A stretch of DNA of 64,000 nucleotides from Pedobacter arcticus A12 (GTDB lineage Bacteria > Bacteroidota > Bacteroidia > Sphingobacteriales > Sphingobacteriaceae), in assembly GCF_000302595.1 (NCBI RefSeq), contig NZ_JH947125.1:1148504-1212503 (forward strand). Direction: 5' to 3'. Under the pieces are notes generated by a model. That model searched no databases, was not told the origin of the DNA, and saw only the letters and a list, made by a program, of their open reading frames with translations. The position numbers and the translations under genes are program-made. This document shows, piece by piece, positions 35,153 to 44,604 of the stretch. Numbering within the stretch: position 1 is the stretch's first letter; the number at the start of each line of letters is the position of its first letter.

Positions 35153-36406
35153 ATGGAGCTTAAAAGAGTTGTTGTTACAGGATTAGGGGCGCTTACTCCA
35201 ATTGGGAAAACTGTTCCTGAATATTGGGAAGGTTTAGTGAATGGGGTAAGCGGTGCCGCTCCAATGACACGTTTTGATACTGAAAAATTCAAAACGAAGT
35301 TTGCCTGCGAGGTGAAGAACTTCGTCGCTGAAGATTATTTAGAGAAAAAGGAAGCTCGGAAATTAGATCCATTTGTTCAATATGCATTAGTTTCTACAGA
35401 AGAAGCCGTTAAAGATGCAGGTTTAGACTTTACCAAATTAAACACCAATAGAATTGGTGTAATTTGGGGAGCTGGAATCGGCGGCTTAAAAACATTTTTG
35501 GATGAGATTATGACTTTTGCCAAAGGCGATGGAACGCCAAGGCTTAATCCATTTTTTATTCCGAAAATGATTATTGACATTGCTCCAGGTCATATTTCTA
35601 TGAAATATGGATTGCGTGGACCAAACTTTTCTTGCGTTTCTGCATGTGCTTCATCAACCAATGCTTTGATAGATGCTTACACCTATATTAAGTTGGGTAG
35701 GGCAGATATGATCGTGTCTGGTGGTTCAGAAGCCATTTTGAATGAAGCAGGAATTGGTGGTTTTAACGCAATGCATGCGCTGTCTACCAGAAATGATGAT
35801 CCTAAAACAGCTTCTCGTCCGTTTGATAAAGACCGTGATGGTTTTGTTGCCGGCGAAGGTGCAGGAACCATTATTTTGGAAGAGTTGGAACATGCAAAAG
35901 CTCGTGGCGCAAAAATTTATGCAGAAATTGTAGGCGGAGGCATGAGTGCCGATGCAAATCACATTACGGCTCCTCACCCAGAAGGTTTAGGCGCTAAGTT
36001 GGTGATGCAATCTGCTTTAGATGATGCAGGTATGAAAACTACCGACATTGACTATATTAATGTTCATGGTACTTCTACGCCATTGGGAGACATTAGCGAA
36101 ACTACAGCAATTGTTAATTTGTTTGGAGAACATGCTTACAAATTAAACATTAGCTCAACAAAATCTATGACGGGTCACTTATTGGGGGCTGCGGGTGCAA
36201 TTGAGTCTATTGCTTGTATTTTAGCTATACAGAACGGAATTATACCGCCAACCATCAACCATTTTACAGATGACCCAGCTATTGATCAGAAATTGAACCT
36301 GACTTTTAATAAGGCTCAAAAAAGAGATATCAAAGTTGCATTATCAAATACATTTGGTTTTGGTGGACATAACGCTTCTGTTATTTTTAAAAAGTACGAG
36401 GACTAA
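35153..36406 (+). CDS. fabF: Beta-ketoacyl-ACP synthase II
   Basis: Condenses acyl-ACP with malonyl-ACP during chain elongation. The Cys-His-His triad is visible: Cys165 in SACASSTNALID, the histidine in NVHGTSTPLGD and that in TFGFGGHNAS; GHLLGAAGAIES is the usual lysine-region neighbour. The 417-residue length is standard. It lies between acpP and rnc, so acyl-ACP supply and synthase are expressed together. Confidence 0.97.
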   Translation: MELKRVVVTGLGALTPIGKTVPEYWEGLVNGVSGAAPMTRFDTEKFKTKFACEVKNFVAEDYLEKKEARKLDPFVQYALVSTEEAVKDAGLDFTKLNTNRIGVIWGAGIGGLKTFLDEIMTFAKGDGTPRLNPFFIPKMIIDIAPGHISMKYGLRGPNFSCVSACASSTNALIDAYTYIKLGRADMIVSGGSEAILNEAGIGGFNAMHALSTRNDDPKTASRPFDKDRDGFVAGEGAGTIILEELEHAKARGAKIYAEIVGGGMSADANHITAPHPEGLGAKLVMQSALDDAGMKTTDIDYINVHGTSTPLGDISETTAIVNLFGEHAYKLNISSTKSMTGHLLGAAGAIESIACILAIQNGIIPPTINHFTDDPAIDQKLNLTFNKAQKRDIKVALSNTFGFGGHNASVIFKKYED

Positions 36407-36477
36407 TTGATGCCTTTAAGTCGTCATTTTCTTTACAATTCTTTTTAATGGCAATGCCGACTTATCTCAATTATTGA

Positions 36478-37206
36478 ATGCCGTTAGCTAAAATTTATAA
36501 GCTGCACCTTTCTCCAGACCGTAAATACGTAAAGAGGATGAAAAATTTACTGGGCTTTGTTCCGGGAAATTTAGCGCTTTATAAAATGGCTTTTCGACAT
36601 CGGTCTATGGCCTTAGTTTTAAAAAACGGATCTAGAAGCAGTAACGAACGTTTGGAGTTTTTGGGCGATGCAGTTTTAGGATCTGTTATCGCAGAAGTGC
36701 TTTTTAAGCTGTATCCCTATAAGGATGAAGGCTTTCTGACAGAGTTACGATCAAAAATTGTGAGGAGAGATAATCTTAACCAGCTCGGTAGAAAACTCGG
36801 TTTTCAGGAGCTTATCGATTTCGATTCGAAAACAATTAATGTAACCACTAAACAAAGCTCTTTATTGGGCGATGCTTTTGAGGCTTTAATTGGAGCTGTT
36901 TACTTAGATAAAGGATACGATTTTACTAAAAGCTTTATATCCGATCGAATTATAAAGCCCCATGTTGATATTCACACTTTAGAACTTACCGAAACCAATT
37001 TTAAAAGCAAGCTGATTGAATGGTGTCAAAGCCAGTCAAAAGAGATTTCTTTTGAACCAACTGCAAACGCGGAGGGTGATAGTAATAAGCTTTTTTCAGT
37101 GCAAGTGCTGATCAATGGTGAAGCAATGGCAAGCGCAACTGACTACAGTAAAAAAAACGCAGAAAAGCTTGCCGCAGAAAAAACTTGCGAAATGTTGAGT
37201 ATTTAA
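36478..37206 (+). CDS. rnc: Ribonuclease III
   Basis: A double-stranded-RNA endonuclease for rRNA and mRNA processing. The signature NERLEFLGDAVLG begins at residue 56 with catalytic-site Glu60, and GDAFEALIGAVYLDKGY provides the second acidic cluster. The C-terminal part (about 170-242) is a dsRNA-binding domain ending in YSKKNAEKLAAEKTCEML. The extended N-terminus before the nuclease domain is usual in Bacteroidota. It comes 71 bases after fabF in the conserved fabF-rnc order. Confidence 0.95.
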   Translation: MPLAKIYKLHLSPDRKYVKRMKNLLGFVPGNLALYKMAFRHRSMALVLKNGSRSSNERLEFLGDAVLGSVIAEVLFKLYPYKDEGFLTELRSKIVRRDNLNQLGRKLGFQELIDFDSKTINVTTKQSSLLGDAFEALIGAVYLDKGYDFTKSFISDRIIKPHVDIHTLELTETNFKSKLIEWCQSQSKEISFEPTANAEGDSNKLFSVQVLINGEAMASATDYSKKNAEKLAAEKTCEMLSI

Positions 37207-37344
37207 CGTCCGTTAAGTCAAAAAACCTTATTTATCTCCATTTTTCTTTGTAACAACTGAACTACTTCTGAGTTTAATTCATAGAGAAGTATGAAAGCTT
37301 GGTTTCGAGCGTTTTTATGGAATAAGATTTGACTGTTACTATAA

Positions 37345-38454
37345 ATGAAAAATATAACCGATTTTTTTTGGTTTTGCTCTGGTGCGCATATCCAGACATT
37401 AAAAAAGTACCCAACAGAACATAATAAATATGTAGGCATAGGCGCTACCATATTTTTTACTGCGCTATTCGCATCCCTTTCTGGTGGCTACGCCATGTAC
37501 TTTGTTTTCTCGGGGAGTAATTTTGCCGTGTTTTTTTCAATTCTTTTTGGAATAATCTGGGGCTTAGCCATTTTTAATATGGATAGGTATATTGTTGCGA
37601 GCATTAAAAAAACCGGAGACACAAACACACAAATATTGCAGGCATTGCCCAGAATTTTGTTAGCCATAATGATTGGTATTATTATTTCCAGGCCCTTAGA
37701 GCTAAAGATTTTTGATAAAGAGATTCGTCAAAAGTTAAAAACAAGCTACTTAAATGGACAACGTTCAAAAATTGATACCTTAAACAAAGCATTTACCAAC
37801 AAGTACAATATTGAGCTAACAAAGACGCAGGATCTTAAGGCCGAAAAAGACTCTTTAGAAAAAGACATCAATAAATCAAGATATATACTTAATCAAGAGG
37901 TATTTGGAGATAAAACGAACCAAACCAGTGGTATAAATGGCTATGGAACTTATGCAAAACAAAAGGAAGCTGTAGTAACCCAAAAGGAGCAAAGACTTTT
38001 GCAGGTACGTAGTGATTTATCGCAAATGGATAAAATTATTAATACCCGAAAAGAAATTGAAGGTTTAAATAGTACAAAATTATTTAACGAAACACAGTTG
38101 GACAGTTTGTCTAACGTCGCCGGTTTTGCCGATAGAAATTATGCATTAGGTCAGCTTTCTTATAACCCAGATGGTAGCAGAGATGTTGACACTTATTTGG
38201 CAATCTCTTTTATTTCGTTTTTGTTTATTCTGTTGGAGTGTTTGCCCGTTTTTGTAAAGCTGATTAGCGATAAAGGACCTTATGATGTGGCTGTTCAAAA
38301 TGCGGAAGAGGTAGCTTTACACCAGAGTGAAAAAGAAAAAGAACATCTGATTAAGGTTACAGACAATGTGCAAGACACCAAAAACGGTGAAGAAACTGAG
38401 AAAGAGAAAATATTTGTAAGGAGAAAAGTGAAGCGGGATCTGGATGAAAACTGA
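37345..38454 (+). CDS. DUF4407 membrane protein with central coiled coil
   Basis: A 369-residue protein of the DUF4407 family. The start FFWFCSGAHIQTLKKYPTEH and the phrase GLAIFNMDRYIVASIKK are characteristic. There are about three hydrophobic segments in the first 120 residues, a long Lys/Glu-rich helical region (about 150-260), a further hydrophobic helix (FISFLFILLECLPVFVKLI) and a charged tail. The family is unstudied; the layout suggests an inner-membrane protein with a large extramembrane coiled coil. It is monocistronic with a terminator downstream. Confidence 0.85.
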   Translation: MKNITDFFWFCSGAHIQTLKKYPTEHNKYVGIGATIFFTALFASLSGGYAMYFVFSGSNFAVFFSILFGIIWGLAIFNMDRYIVASIKKTGDTNTQILQALPRILLAIMIGIIISRPLELKIFDKEIRQKLKTSYLNGQRSKIDTLNKAFTNKYNIELTKTQDLKAEKDSLEKDINKSRYILNQEVFGDKTNQTSGINGYGTYAKQKEAVVTQKEQRLLQVRSDLSQMDKIINTRKEIEGLNSTKLFNETQLDSLSNVAGFADRNYALGQLSYNPDGSRDVDTYLAISFISFLFILLECLPVFVKLISDKGPYDVAVQNAEEVALHQSEKEKEHLIKVTDNVQDTKNGEETEKEKIFVRRKVKRDLDEN

Positions 38455-38519
38455 TAGTTACAAAAATTAGATAATAGTTTTTAGGGCTGAGTAGCAAAGA
38501 ACAAGCCCCTTTATTCGTA

Positions 38520-38558
38520 AGCTGGGGTGTAGCGACAGCCCACAGCTCTGTTTTTTTT
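38520..38558 (+). terminator. Rho-independent terminator after the DUF4407 gene
   Basis: AGCTG (38520-38524) and GGG (38525-38527) pair with CCC (38539-38541) and CAGCT (38543-38547), with one bulged A, followed by eight T. The loop holds GTGTAGCGA, part of a 15-mer shared with the element near 51353. The rest of the gap (38559-38702) shows no gene. Confidence 0.7.
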
Positions 38559-38702
38559 AAGGAGCGAGGACTATAGCGGAAAACCAGACTGCAGAACTTG
38601 ATGCGTGTTGCCGTTCTCTTTCAAATTAATTTGCTAAATTTCTATGTATATTTTGTAATTTGAGCCATTCAAATTTTATACTAGTCCCCGAGTTCAATTT
38701 AA

Positions 38703-38987
38703 ATGGCTGATACCCAAACGCAGGAAGAAACCTTCACTTTAGACGAGATTTTAACGTCGTTAAAAGTTATACACCGTTTAATTTTATGGAATGATGATGT
38801 TAATTCTTTTGACCATGTTATTCATTGTTTGATGAAATATTTGGATTACTCAGAGAGCCAGGCCGAAAAGATTGCTTGGGCAGTACATAACGACGGAAAA
38901 TGTGCGGTTTTGGAAGGCTCCTACACAGAAATGGAGATTTACCGTAAAATATTAAAACAAGAACGCCTGACCGTTACGGTTGACTAG
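38703..38987 (+). CDS. clpS: ClpS adaptor protein
   Basis: A 94-residue adaptor that binds N-degron substrates and delivers them to a Clp ATPase. The core is clear: RLILWNDDVNSFDHVIHCLM supplies the Asn-Asp pair that binds the substrate N-terminus, followed by QAEKIAWAVHNDGKCAVLEG. The flexible N-terminal extension is about 20 residues, normal for ClpS. No clpA or clpC gene is adjacent, which is common. Confidence 0.93.
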   Translation: MADTQTQEETFTLDEILTSLKVIHRLILWNDDVNSFDHVIHCLMKYLDYSESQAEKIAWAVHNDGKCAVLEGSYTEMEIYRKILKQERLTVTVD

Positions 38988-39057
38988 GCTCTTTTAAAAA
39001 CCTTAATTCTTCTATATTTTTTCTTAGCCTTTAAACTATTTCTTATTTTCAGAGTCT

Positions 39058-41481
39058 ATGCAATTTAACCGTAACCAATTCTGCACTAATTTGAATTTCA
39101 AATACCTTTATATTTCGATCATAAGCTGTTTTTTGATTTTTTGTAAAATTAGCGTTTTGGCACAGGAAGTAGGGACTTTAAATGGGGAGGTAACCGACCT
39201 TGGAACTAAGGAAACTATACCTTTCTTGAATATCCTGCTGTTTAATAGTGCTGATAGTTTAACGGGGAAGTCTTACCAGTCTGATGTTAATGGTGCATTT
39301 TTGATTAAAAACTTGACCTTTGGTACCTATACGATAAAGTTTTCCTTTGTTGGCTACCAAACTAAAACAGTAAAAAATATTTTATTAAGTGCTGATAGGC
39401 CCGATGTGGATGTGGGTGTGGTTGCGCTTAGCTCGGATTTGACAATGCTTAACGAAGTTGTTGTTGAATACATAAGGCCTACTGTGGAAGTGCAGGATGA
39501 TAAAATTGTTTACAATGTAGATCAAAGTATTTTTTCTGAAGGGAGCGTTGCAACCGATATTTTAAAAAATGTGCCCTTGGTTACTGTAGATATTGACGGA
39601 AAGGCCACCATTGCTGGTAAAAGAAATACCAGGATTTTTATTGATGGAAAACCATCTGACTATAGCGCTTCTAGCATTGGGGAGTTGCTAAGTGTGTTGC
39701 CATCTGACGCTTTGGAAAGCATTGAAGTGATTACAGATCCCTCAGCAAAATTTGATGCGGATGGTGACGGAATTATTAATATTGTGATGAAGAAGGGTAA
39801 AAAAGTGGGTCTCAGCGGAAATGTTACTTCACGGGTAGGTACCCGTGGAGACTATAATTCTGGAATTTTTTTATCGAAAAAGGACAAAAAATATGCGTTT
39901 ACGGGTAACATAGGATATAATCACAGCAACACTTTAAATAGGGGAAATTCTAATAGAAGTAATTTTTTTACAGACACCACTTACAATAACCAAACAAACA
40001 ATAATGAACGTTTTAACGATGGTTTAACTGCAAGATTTGGCGGTAATTTGGATATCGACTCTGCACAAAGTATCAAGTTTTCGGCCCGGGGTGGCTTTAG
40101 CGATGGCCAAACGGTTTCATTATCTGATAATTTTTACCTGGATAATGAGAGCGCACTAAGATATAACCGACAACAGAAGAATAAAAGCGGGAATAGCTAC
40201 CTAAACTATAATTTTGATTTTGATTATTACCTAAAGTTAAAAAACAAATCATCATACAATTTAGGTCTGGTATATGCCAGAAATTCGTCTGAAAGCGATA
40301 GGGATTTTTCCAGATATCTTTATAATCCGGATGGTTCTTTGCGCTCAGATCCATCTTTACAATTAAACGATAACCAAGCTTTAGGTAATAATTTGGATAT
40401 TAATTTGGATTATAATAGGTCGTTTAACTTTTTACGTACAAAGTTAGAGGCGGGTGTTAAAAGCGCATTTAATAGTTCTGATGAAGACCAGCGAGCGCAG
40501 CTATTTGATTATAATAGTGGAATTTATGAGATTAACCCATCGTTGACAAACAGCTTTAACTTTAGTCAAAATGTATATTCTGCTTATGTTTCTGCTAGGT
40601 TTAAAATTAATAAGTGGAGTTTAAGAGCAGGTAACCGGGCAGAGATTACGGATGTTAGTTTCAAGGAAGAAAGTGGATCAAGCTTTTCGATAAAACCGTA
40701 CACAAATTTTTTCCCGAGTCTGTCTGTAAATCGCTCTATAAATAATAAGTACAGTCTAGGTCTGAGCTATAATAAGCGAATTGCCAGACCCCGACAAAAC
40801 GCACTAAACCCAATTATAGACGATTCTGATCCCCAGAATCTACGCTTTGGAAATCCGAATTTAAGCGCATCCATCACAGATCAGTACGAATTGCGATTTA
40901 GTGTTTTTAATAATACCTGGTCAGTTTCTCCACGATTAAGTTATGCAGAATCTAGCAAAATTATTGAACGTATTAAAACCGTTGATGCTGATGGTAGCAG
41001 TGTAACCACTTATCAGAATTTAGCAAATAGCTCGTCCTTTAGCTTTAATGTGTTTGCAAATTATAAAGCTTCAAAAAACCAGAATTTTAATGGGAGTTTT
41101 ACAGTAAGTAAAATTGAGTATAATTCTGCGGTGAATGCAGCTTATAATAGAAATGGCTACAACATTAAAACCAACGTGGGCGGAAATTATTCGTTTGGTA
41201 AAAAAACATTTGCGGAGTTAAATGTTTATTACCTTAAAAGTACAGCGGCGCAGGGAGTTTCTAGCGGAACGGTACAAACGCAGTTTGGTGTAAAAAGAAA
41301 TATGCTGAAAAACAAGATTGCTGTGAGGGTTACTGCGGTGGACCCGTTTACAGAAAGAGGTTTAAAAACCATTACTGATGGTCCAAATTTTTACCAAGAA
41401 AGTTTAAATATACGCAGAACCCGAAATTTTCTTTTGTCTTTAAGTTACAGGTTTACCAAGATTGAAGGTAAGGCTAAATAA
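39058..41481 (+). CDS. Outer-membrane beta-barrel receptor with carboxypeptidase-regulatory-like domain
   Basis: An 807-residue protein of the TonB-dependent-receptor-like family of Bacteroidota. After a signal segment ending near VLAQ (residue 35) comes a CarboxypepD_reg-like domain (GEVTDLGTKETIPFLNILLF), then a plug-like domain with DILKNVPLVTVDIDGKATIAG and FIDGKPSDYSASSIGELL, then a long C-terminal barrel (OMP_b-brl_3 type) rich in Asn/Ser loops. Uptake of a ligand through the outer membrane is the likely role, but no substrate can be named; no SusD homologue is adjacent. It converges on the PorP/SprF gene. Confidence 0.85.
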   Translation: MQFNRNQFCTNLNFKYLYISIISCFLIFCKISVLAQEVGTLNGEVTDLGTKETIPFLNILLFNSADSLTGKSYQSDVNGAFLIKNLTFGTYTIKFSFVGYQTKTVKNILLSADRPDVDVGVVALSSDLTMLNEVVVEYIRPTVEVQDDKIVYNVDQSIFSEGSVATDILKNVPLVTVDIDGKATIAGKRNTRIFIDGKPSDYSASSIGELLSVLPSDALESIEVITDPSAKFDADGDGIINIVMKKGKKVGLSGNVTSRVGTRGDYNSGIFLSKKDKKYAFTGNIGYNHSNTLNRGNSNRSNFFTDTTYNNQTNNNERFNDGLTARFGGNLDIDSAQSIKFSARGGFSDGQTVSLSDNFYLDNESALRYNRQQKNKSGNSYLNYNFDFDYYLKLKNKSSYNLGLVYARNSSESDRDFSRYLYNPDGSLRSDPSLQLNDNQALGNNLDINLDYNRSFNFLRTKLEAGVKSAFNSSDEDQRAQLFDYNSGIYEINPSLTNSFNFSQNVYSAYVSARFKINKWSLRAGNRAEITDVSFKEESGSSFSIKPYTNFFPSLSVNRSINNKYSLGLSYNKRIARPRQNALNPIIDDSDPQNLRFGNPNLSASITDQYELRFSVFNNTWSVSPRLSYAESSKIIERIKTVDADGSSVTTYQNLANSSSFSFNVFANYKASKNQNFNGSFTVSKIEYNSAVNAAYNRNGYNIKTNVGGNYSFGKKTFAELNVYYLKSTAAQGVSSGTVQTQFGVKRNMLKNKIAVRVTAVDPFTERGLKTITDGPNFYQESLNIRRTRNFLLSLSYRFTKIEGKAK

Positions 41482-41483
41482 AG

Positions 41484-42401
41484 CTAAAAATAACAAGCCG
41501 TATGGTCTCTGCCTCGTACAGGCAATCTGAATTTTATCGCAATTTCGTGTGATCCTTTTTCTGCTTTCGCTAATGCGGTATTCGTAAAATCATACGAATA
41601 GCCTACCTGTAAATCTGGTGTAAGAAATACCGAAAGTAAGGCGTCAAAAGAATCTAAGGTGCGATAGGATGCACCTAGCCAAACTTTTTCGTTTAACAGG
41701 AAATTGGCATTAATATCAAACTGTGTTGGCGAGCCGTTTACGTATTTAATTAATAAGTTGGGTTTAAATTTTAAGTTTTCGTTAAGATCTATTAAATAGC
41801 CTGCTTGTAAAATGTAATGCGGACGATAAGCTGTTTTATTTGCAGATTTTGCAAGTGAGCCCAAATCGCGGTAGAAGAAATGAGGAGCAGAAATACCTAC
41901 GTAATATTTGTCTGAAAATAGCATAGCACCCCATCCGAAATTAACACGCATGCCATTTAAATCTTCAAAAACCGGGTCGCCAGGTGATGCTGGACTTTGT
42001 TTGAAATTTTCTGAATAGTTTGCACCTAGGTTGCTAGAGCCAGCGTTAACACCAACAGAAAAATACGAGTCGGTACCAATAGGTACCCGTTGCGCTAAAC
42101 TAATATCGCCACCAGTTTCTCTAATTACCTCGCCAATTTGGTCGTTAACTAAAATACCGCCTATAAAGGTATTGCTCTCCCCAATGGGACTGTGTACTGA
42201 TAAGGTTTGTGTATTTGGCGCACCTTTAAAACCTACCCATTGGTGTCTGCTTAAAGCAGTTATGGTCAAAGATTCGTCGAGCGTAGAATATGCCGGATTT
42301 ATAGCTAGGGTGTTAAACATATATTGTGTATACATGGCTTTTTGCTGCGCAAAACAATTTAGCGCTACAATCAAAACCATGAATGTAAATACATATTTCA
42401 T
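41484..42401 (-). CDS. PorP/SprF family type IX secretion outer-membrane protein
   Basis: A 305-residue outer-membrane protein with a signal peptide ending at FAQ (residue 19). The family phrases QKAMYTQYMFNTLAINPAY, SRHQWVGFKGAPNTQTLSVH and FIGGILVNDQIG are all present, and the end is a long beta barrel. PorP/SprF proteins act with the type IX secretion system, often anchoring a gliding or surface partner. Stand-alone copies like this are frequent; no other secretion gene or large C-terminal-domain partner lies nearby, so the partner is unknown. Confidence 0.9.
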   Translation of the reverse strand: MKYVFTFMVLIVALNCFAQQKAMYTQYMFNTLAINPAYSTLDESLTITALSRHQWVGFKGAPNTQTLSVHSPIGESNTFIGGILVNDQIGEVIRETGGDISLAQRVPIGTDSYFSVGVNAGSSNLGANYSENFKQSPASPGDPVFEDLNGMRVNFGWGAMLFSDKYYVGISAPHFFYRDLGSLAKSANKTAYRPHYILQAGYLIDLNENLKFKPNLLIKYVNGSPTQFDINANFLLNEKVWLGASYRTLDSFDALLSVFLTPDLQVGYSYDFTNTALAKAEKGSHEIAIKFRLPVRGRDHTACYF

Positions 42402-42629
42402 TTATTATTTTCCTATTAACCTCGATGCTGGTATGCACTGGGAGTTTATACGAAAAGTGAGGAAAAAAGGTTTCTAAGTGGGGCGAAAAATCCCTACATT
42501 TTTTTGATTAAACTATGGGTTAATCGTTTGATAGCTTGTGATATAAAAAAGGCAGATTGTTGTAATTGAAGGGAGTTGCCGGTGAGAATTTTGCTTTAGG
42601 CTATCGAATCTTTCGGGAGTAGAATTCAG

Positions 42630-42679
42630 AAAAACCGTCTCTATTAAGTGATATGATGTTAAAACTACTTAATAGAGAC
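42630..42679 (-). terminator. Terminator-like 13-bp inverted repeat after the M1 peptidase gene
   Basis: GTCTCTATTAAGT (42637-42649) pairs perfectly with ACTTAATAGAGAC (42667-42679) across a 17-base loop. On the minus strand it is followed by GGTTTTTC. It lies 54 bases past the peptidase stop codon. The rest of the 331-base gap (42402-42732) shows no gene. Confidence 0.65.
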
Positions 42680-42732
42680 AGTTATAATAAAAAATAGATC
42701 TGGCGAACAGTGCTAAGGATTATTTAGAAAAG

Positions 42733-44595
42733 CTATTTAAGCAAGCCATCTAAACTGTTATAAGCTACAGAATGATAGTTAGGTCGGGCGGTTTTATAAA
42801 TGTCCTGTGCCAATTTTTTGCCTTCTGGGGTTTTTATCATTTCTTTATAAAGAGGCATCAAAAACTTTCTGCGACCCACGGTAACTAAAAACTTGCGCAT
42901 AGCAGGGTAGGCCACAGCATATTTGGTTTTTATGGCCATTACATACCAGGCACATTGCACTTCTGCATTTGTAGAATTGGTAAAATTAAATTCGGTGTCC
43001 AGCGAAACCATTAATTCTGGGTCTAAATTATCGGGTAACTTGTTAATAAAATAAAGTTTTTCATTTGTTGATTTCAGCACTTTACTTAAGCCAAGGGTGT
43101 TTTTTGTGGTCAATAGGTTTTGAACCAGCGTATCAATTTTTGAGAAAACGGGGCTTAATGGTGCAATAAACTCTTTTGGCAAACCGGGCTGGTAAACCCA
43201 GGCGTAAGAGTCAATCTGCTTTTTAACTTTATCATCGCCTTTAATTAAAAGCACATTAAGTTCGTCTAAAAAAGTGTCGTTATCTATACTTTTAAAAGCA
43301 TGGCGGTTAAAATAATCTTTTAAAAAGGCATCAAACTTCTCCCTACCAACTGCATTTTCTATCGTTTTTAAAAAGAAATAACCTTTTTCGTAAGCGATGT
43401 CAGAAACACCATCATCTGGGTCTCTGCCTGTAAAATCTACTTTTAGGCGAGTGTCTGGGTTTTTGTTCCCAAGCTCTTTAATGTTTTCCATTAAGCTGTG
43501 GTAACCTAATACTTCCTGCATTTTAGCTTCTTCTTTTCCGTAAAGCGTTTCAATAATTCTTCGTTCAAAATAAACGGTAAAACCTTCGTTCAGCCAGAAA
43601 TCATTCCAAGTGGCATTGGTAACTAAGTTTCCGCTCCAGCTGTGCGCCAGTTCATGCGCTACTAAGCTTACCAAAGATCTATCGCCAGCAATTACGGTTG
43701 GCGTGGCAAAAGTTAACATAGGATTTTCCATCCCTCCAAAAGGAAAGCTAGGAGGCAAAACCAGAACATCATACCTTCCCCAACGGTAATCGCCGTAAAT
43801 TTTCTCTGCTGCGTTCACCATTTTGCCCATATCGGCAAACTCATAAGCTACCTTATCTAGCATTTCGGGTTCTGCGTAAACACCAGTTCTTTTATCAATT
43901 GCCTTAAAGGTGATATCACCAACAGCTAAAGCCATCAAATAAGATGGAATTGCATTTTTTTGCTCAAAATGATATTTTCCTTCCGCATTTTTATTTGTAG
44001 GGTTTTCTGCACTCATTAAGGCCATTAAGTCTTTAGGTACAGTTACAGTTGCGTTGTAGGTAAAGCGGATGCCCGGACTGTCTTGCGTTGGGATCCAGCT
44101 ACGGGCTAAAATAGCTTCGGACTGTGTGAGTAAAAAAGGCTGTTTTTTACCAGCTGTTTGTTGGGCATTTAACCATTGCAGCGCTTTGGCATTTTTACTG
44201 GTGCTGTAGTAAATATTTACCTTTTTAGTTTCGGGTTTAATAGGAATACTCAAAGCTTGCCCTAAAATTTTTACTTGGTCACCTAAAGCAAAGAAAACCT
44301 CAGCTGTATCGGTGTCTAAAGTTACTTTTTCAATGGTTAACCCTTGGGTATCAAAAATAATTTCGTCTGATTTTGTAACATGTTTTATAGTCCAAACGGC
44401 GAGTCCGTTAAGCTGTTGCTTAGTAAAATCCACGGCTAAGGTTAAGTCTAAATGCGTAACCACGTTTTCTTTTGGGTTAGCAAAAGAATGCGGATCTGAA
44501 CCGGTAGAAGTTTCGTCCTGATTATCGTCGGCAGTTTTTATGTTCTGCGTACAAGAAAGTAGCATAAAGGGAATAAGAAATAGTAAGTTTTTCAT
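42733..44595 (-). CDS. M1 family aminopeptidase lipoprotein
   Basis: A 620-residue zinc aminopeptidase related to leukotriene-A4 hydrolase/aminopeptidase B. The catalytic motif HELAHSWSGN starts at His314 (HExxH, 314-318) with the third ligand Glu337 (WLNEGFTVYFE). The exopeptidase motif GGMENPMLTFA lies upstream as expected, and the C-terminal helical domain is LTA4H-like. The N-terminus is a lipoprotein signal with lipobox LLSC, so it acts in the periplasm. It follows the anti-sigma-like gene by 9 bases, in an operon started by a sigma factor. Confidence 0.92.
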   Translation of the reverse strand: MKNLLFLIPFMLLSCTQNIKTADDNQDETSTGSDPHSFANPKENVVTHLDLTLAVDFTKQQLNGLAVWTIKHVTKSDEIIFDTQGLTIEKVTLDTDTAEVFFALGDQVKILGQALSIPIKPETKKVNIYYSTSKNAKALQWLNAQQTAGKKQPFLLTQSEAILARSWIPTQDSPGIRFTYNATVTVPKDLMALMSAENPTNKNAEGKYHFEQKNAIPSYLMALAVGDITFKAIDKRTGVYAEPEMLDKVAYEFADMGKMVNAAEKIYGDYRWGRYDVLVLPPSFPFGGMENPMLTFATPTVIAGDRSLVSLVAHELAHSWSGNLVTNATWNDFWLNEGFTVYFERRIIETLYGKEEAKMQEVLGYHSLMENIKELGNKNPDTRLKVDFTGRDPDDGVSDIAYEKGYFFLKTIENAVGREKFDAFLKDYFNRHAFKSIDNDTFLDELNVLLIKGDDKVKKQIDSYAWVYQPGLPKEFIAPLSPVFSKIDTLVQNLLTTKNTLGLSKVLKSTNEKLYFINKLPDNLDPELMVSLDTEFNFTNSTNAEVQCAWYVMAIKTKYAVAYPAMRKFLVTVGRRKFLMPLYKEMIKTPEGKKLAQDIYKTARPNYHSVAYNSLDGLLK

Positions 44596-44604
44596 GCCGA
44601 TTGT

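Noticed and set aside
42031..42477. A 148-codon plus-strand frame.
   Set aside because: Antisense to the PorP/SprF gene, including its signal peptide; no recognisable domain.
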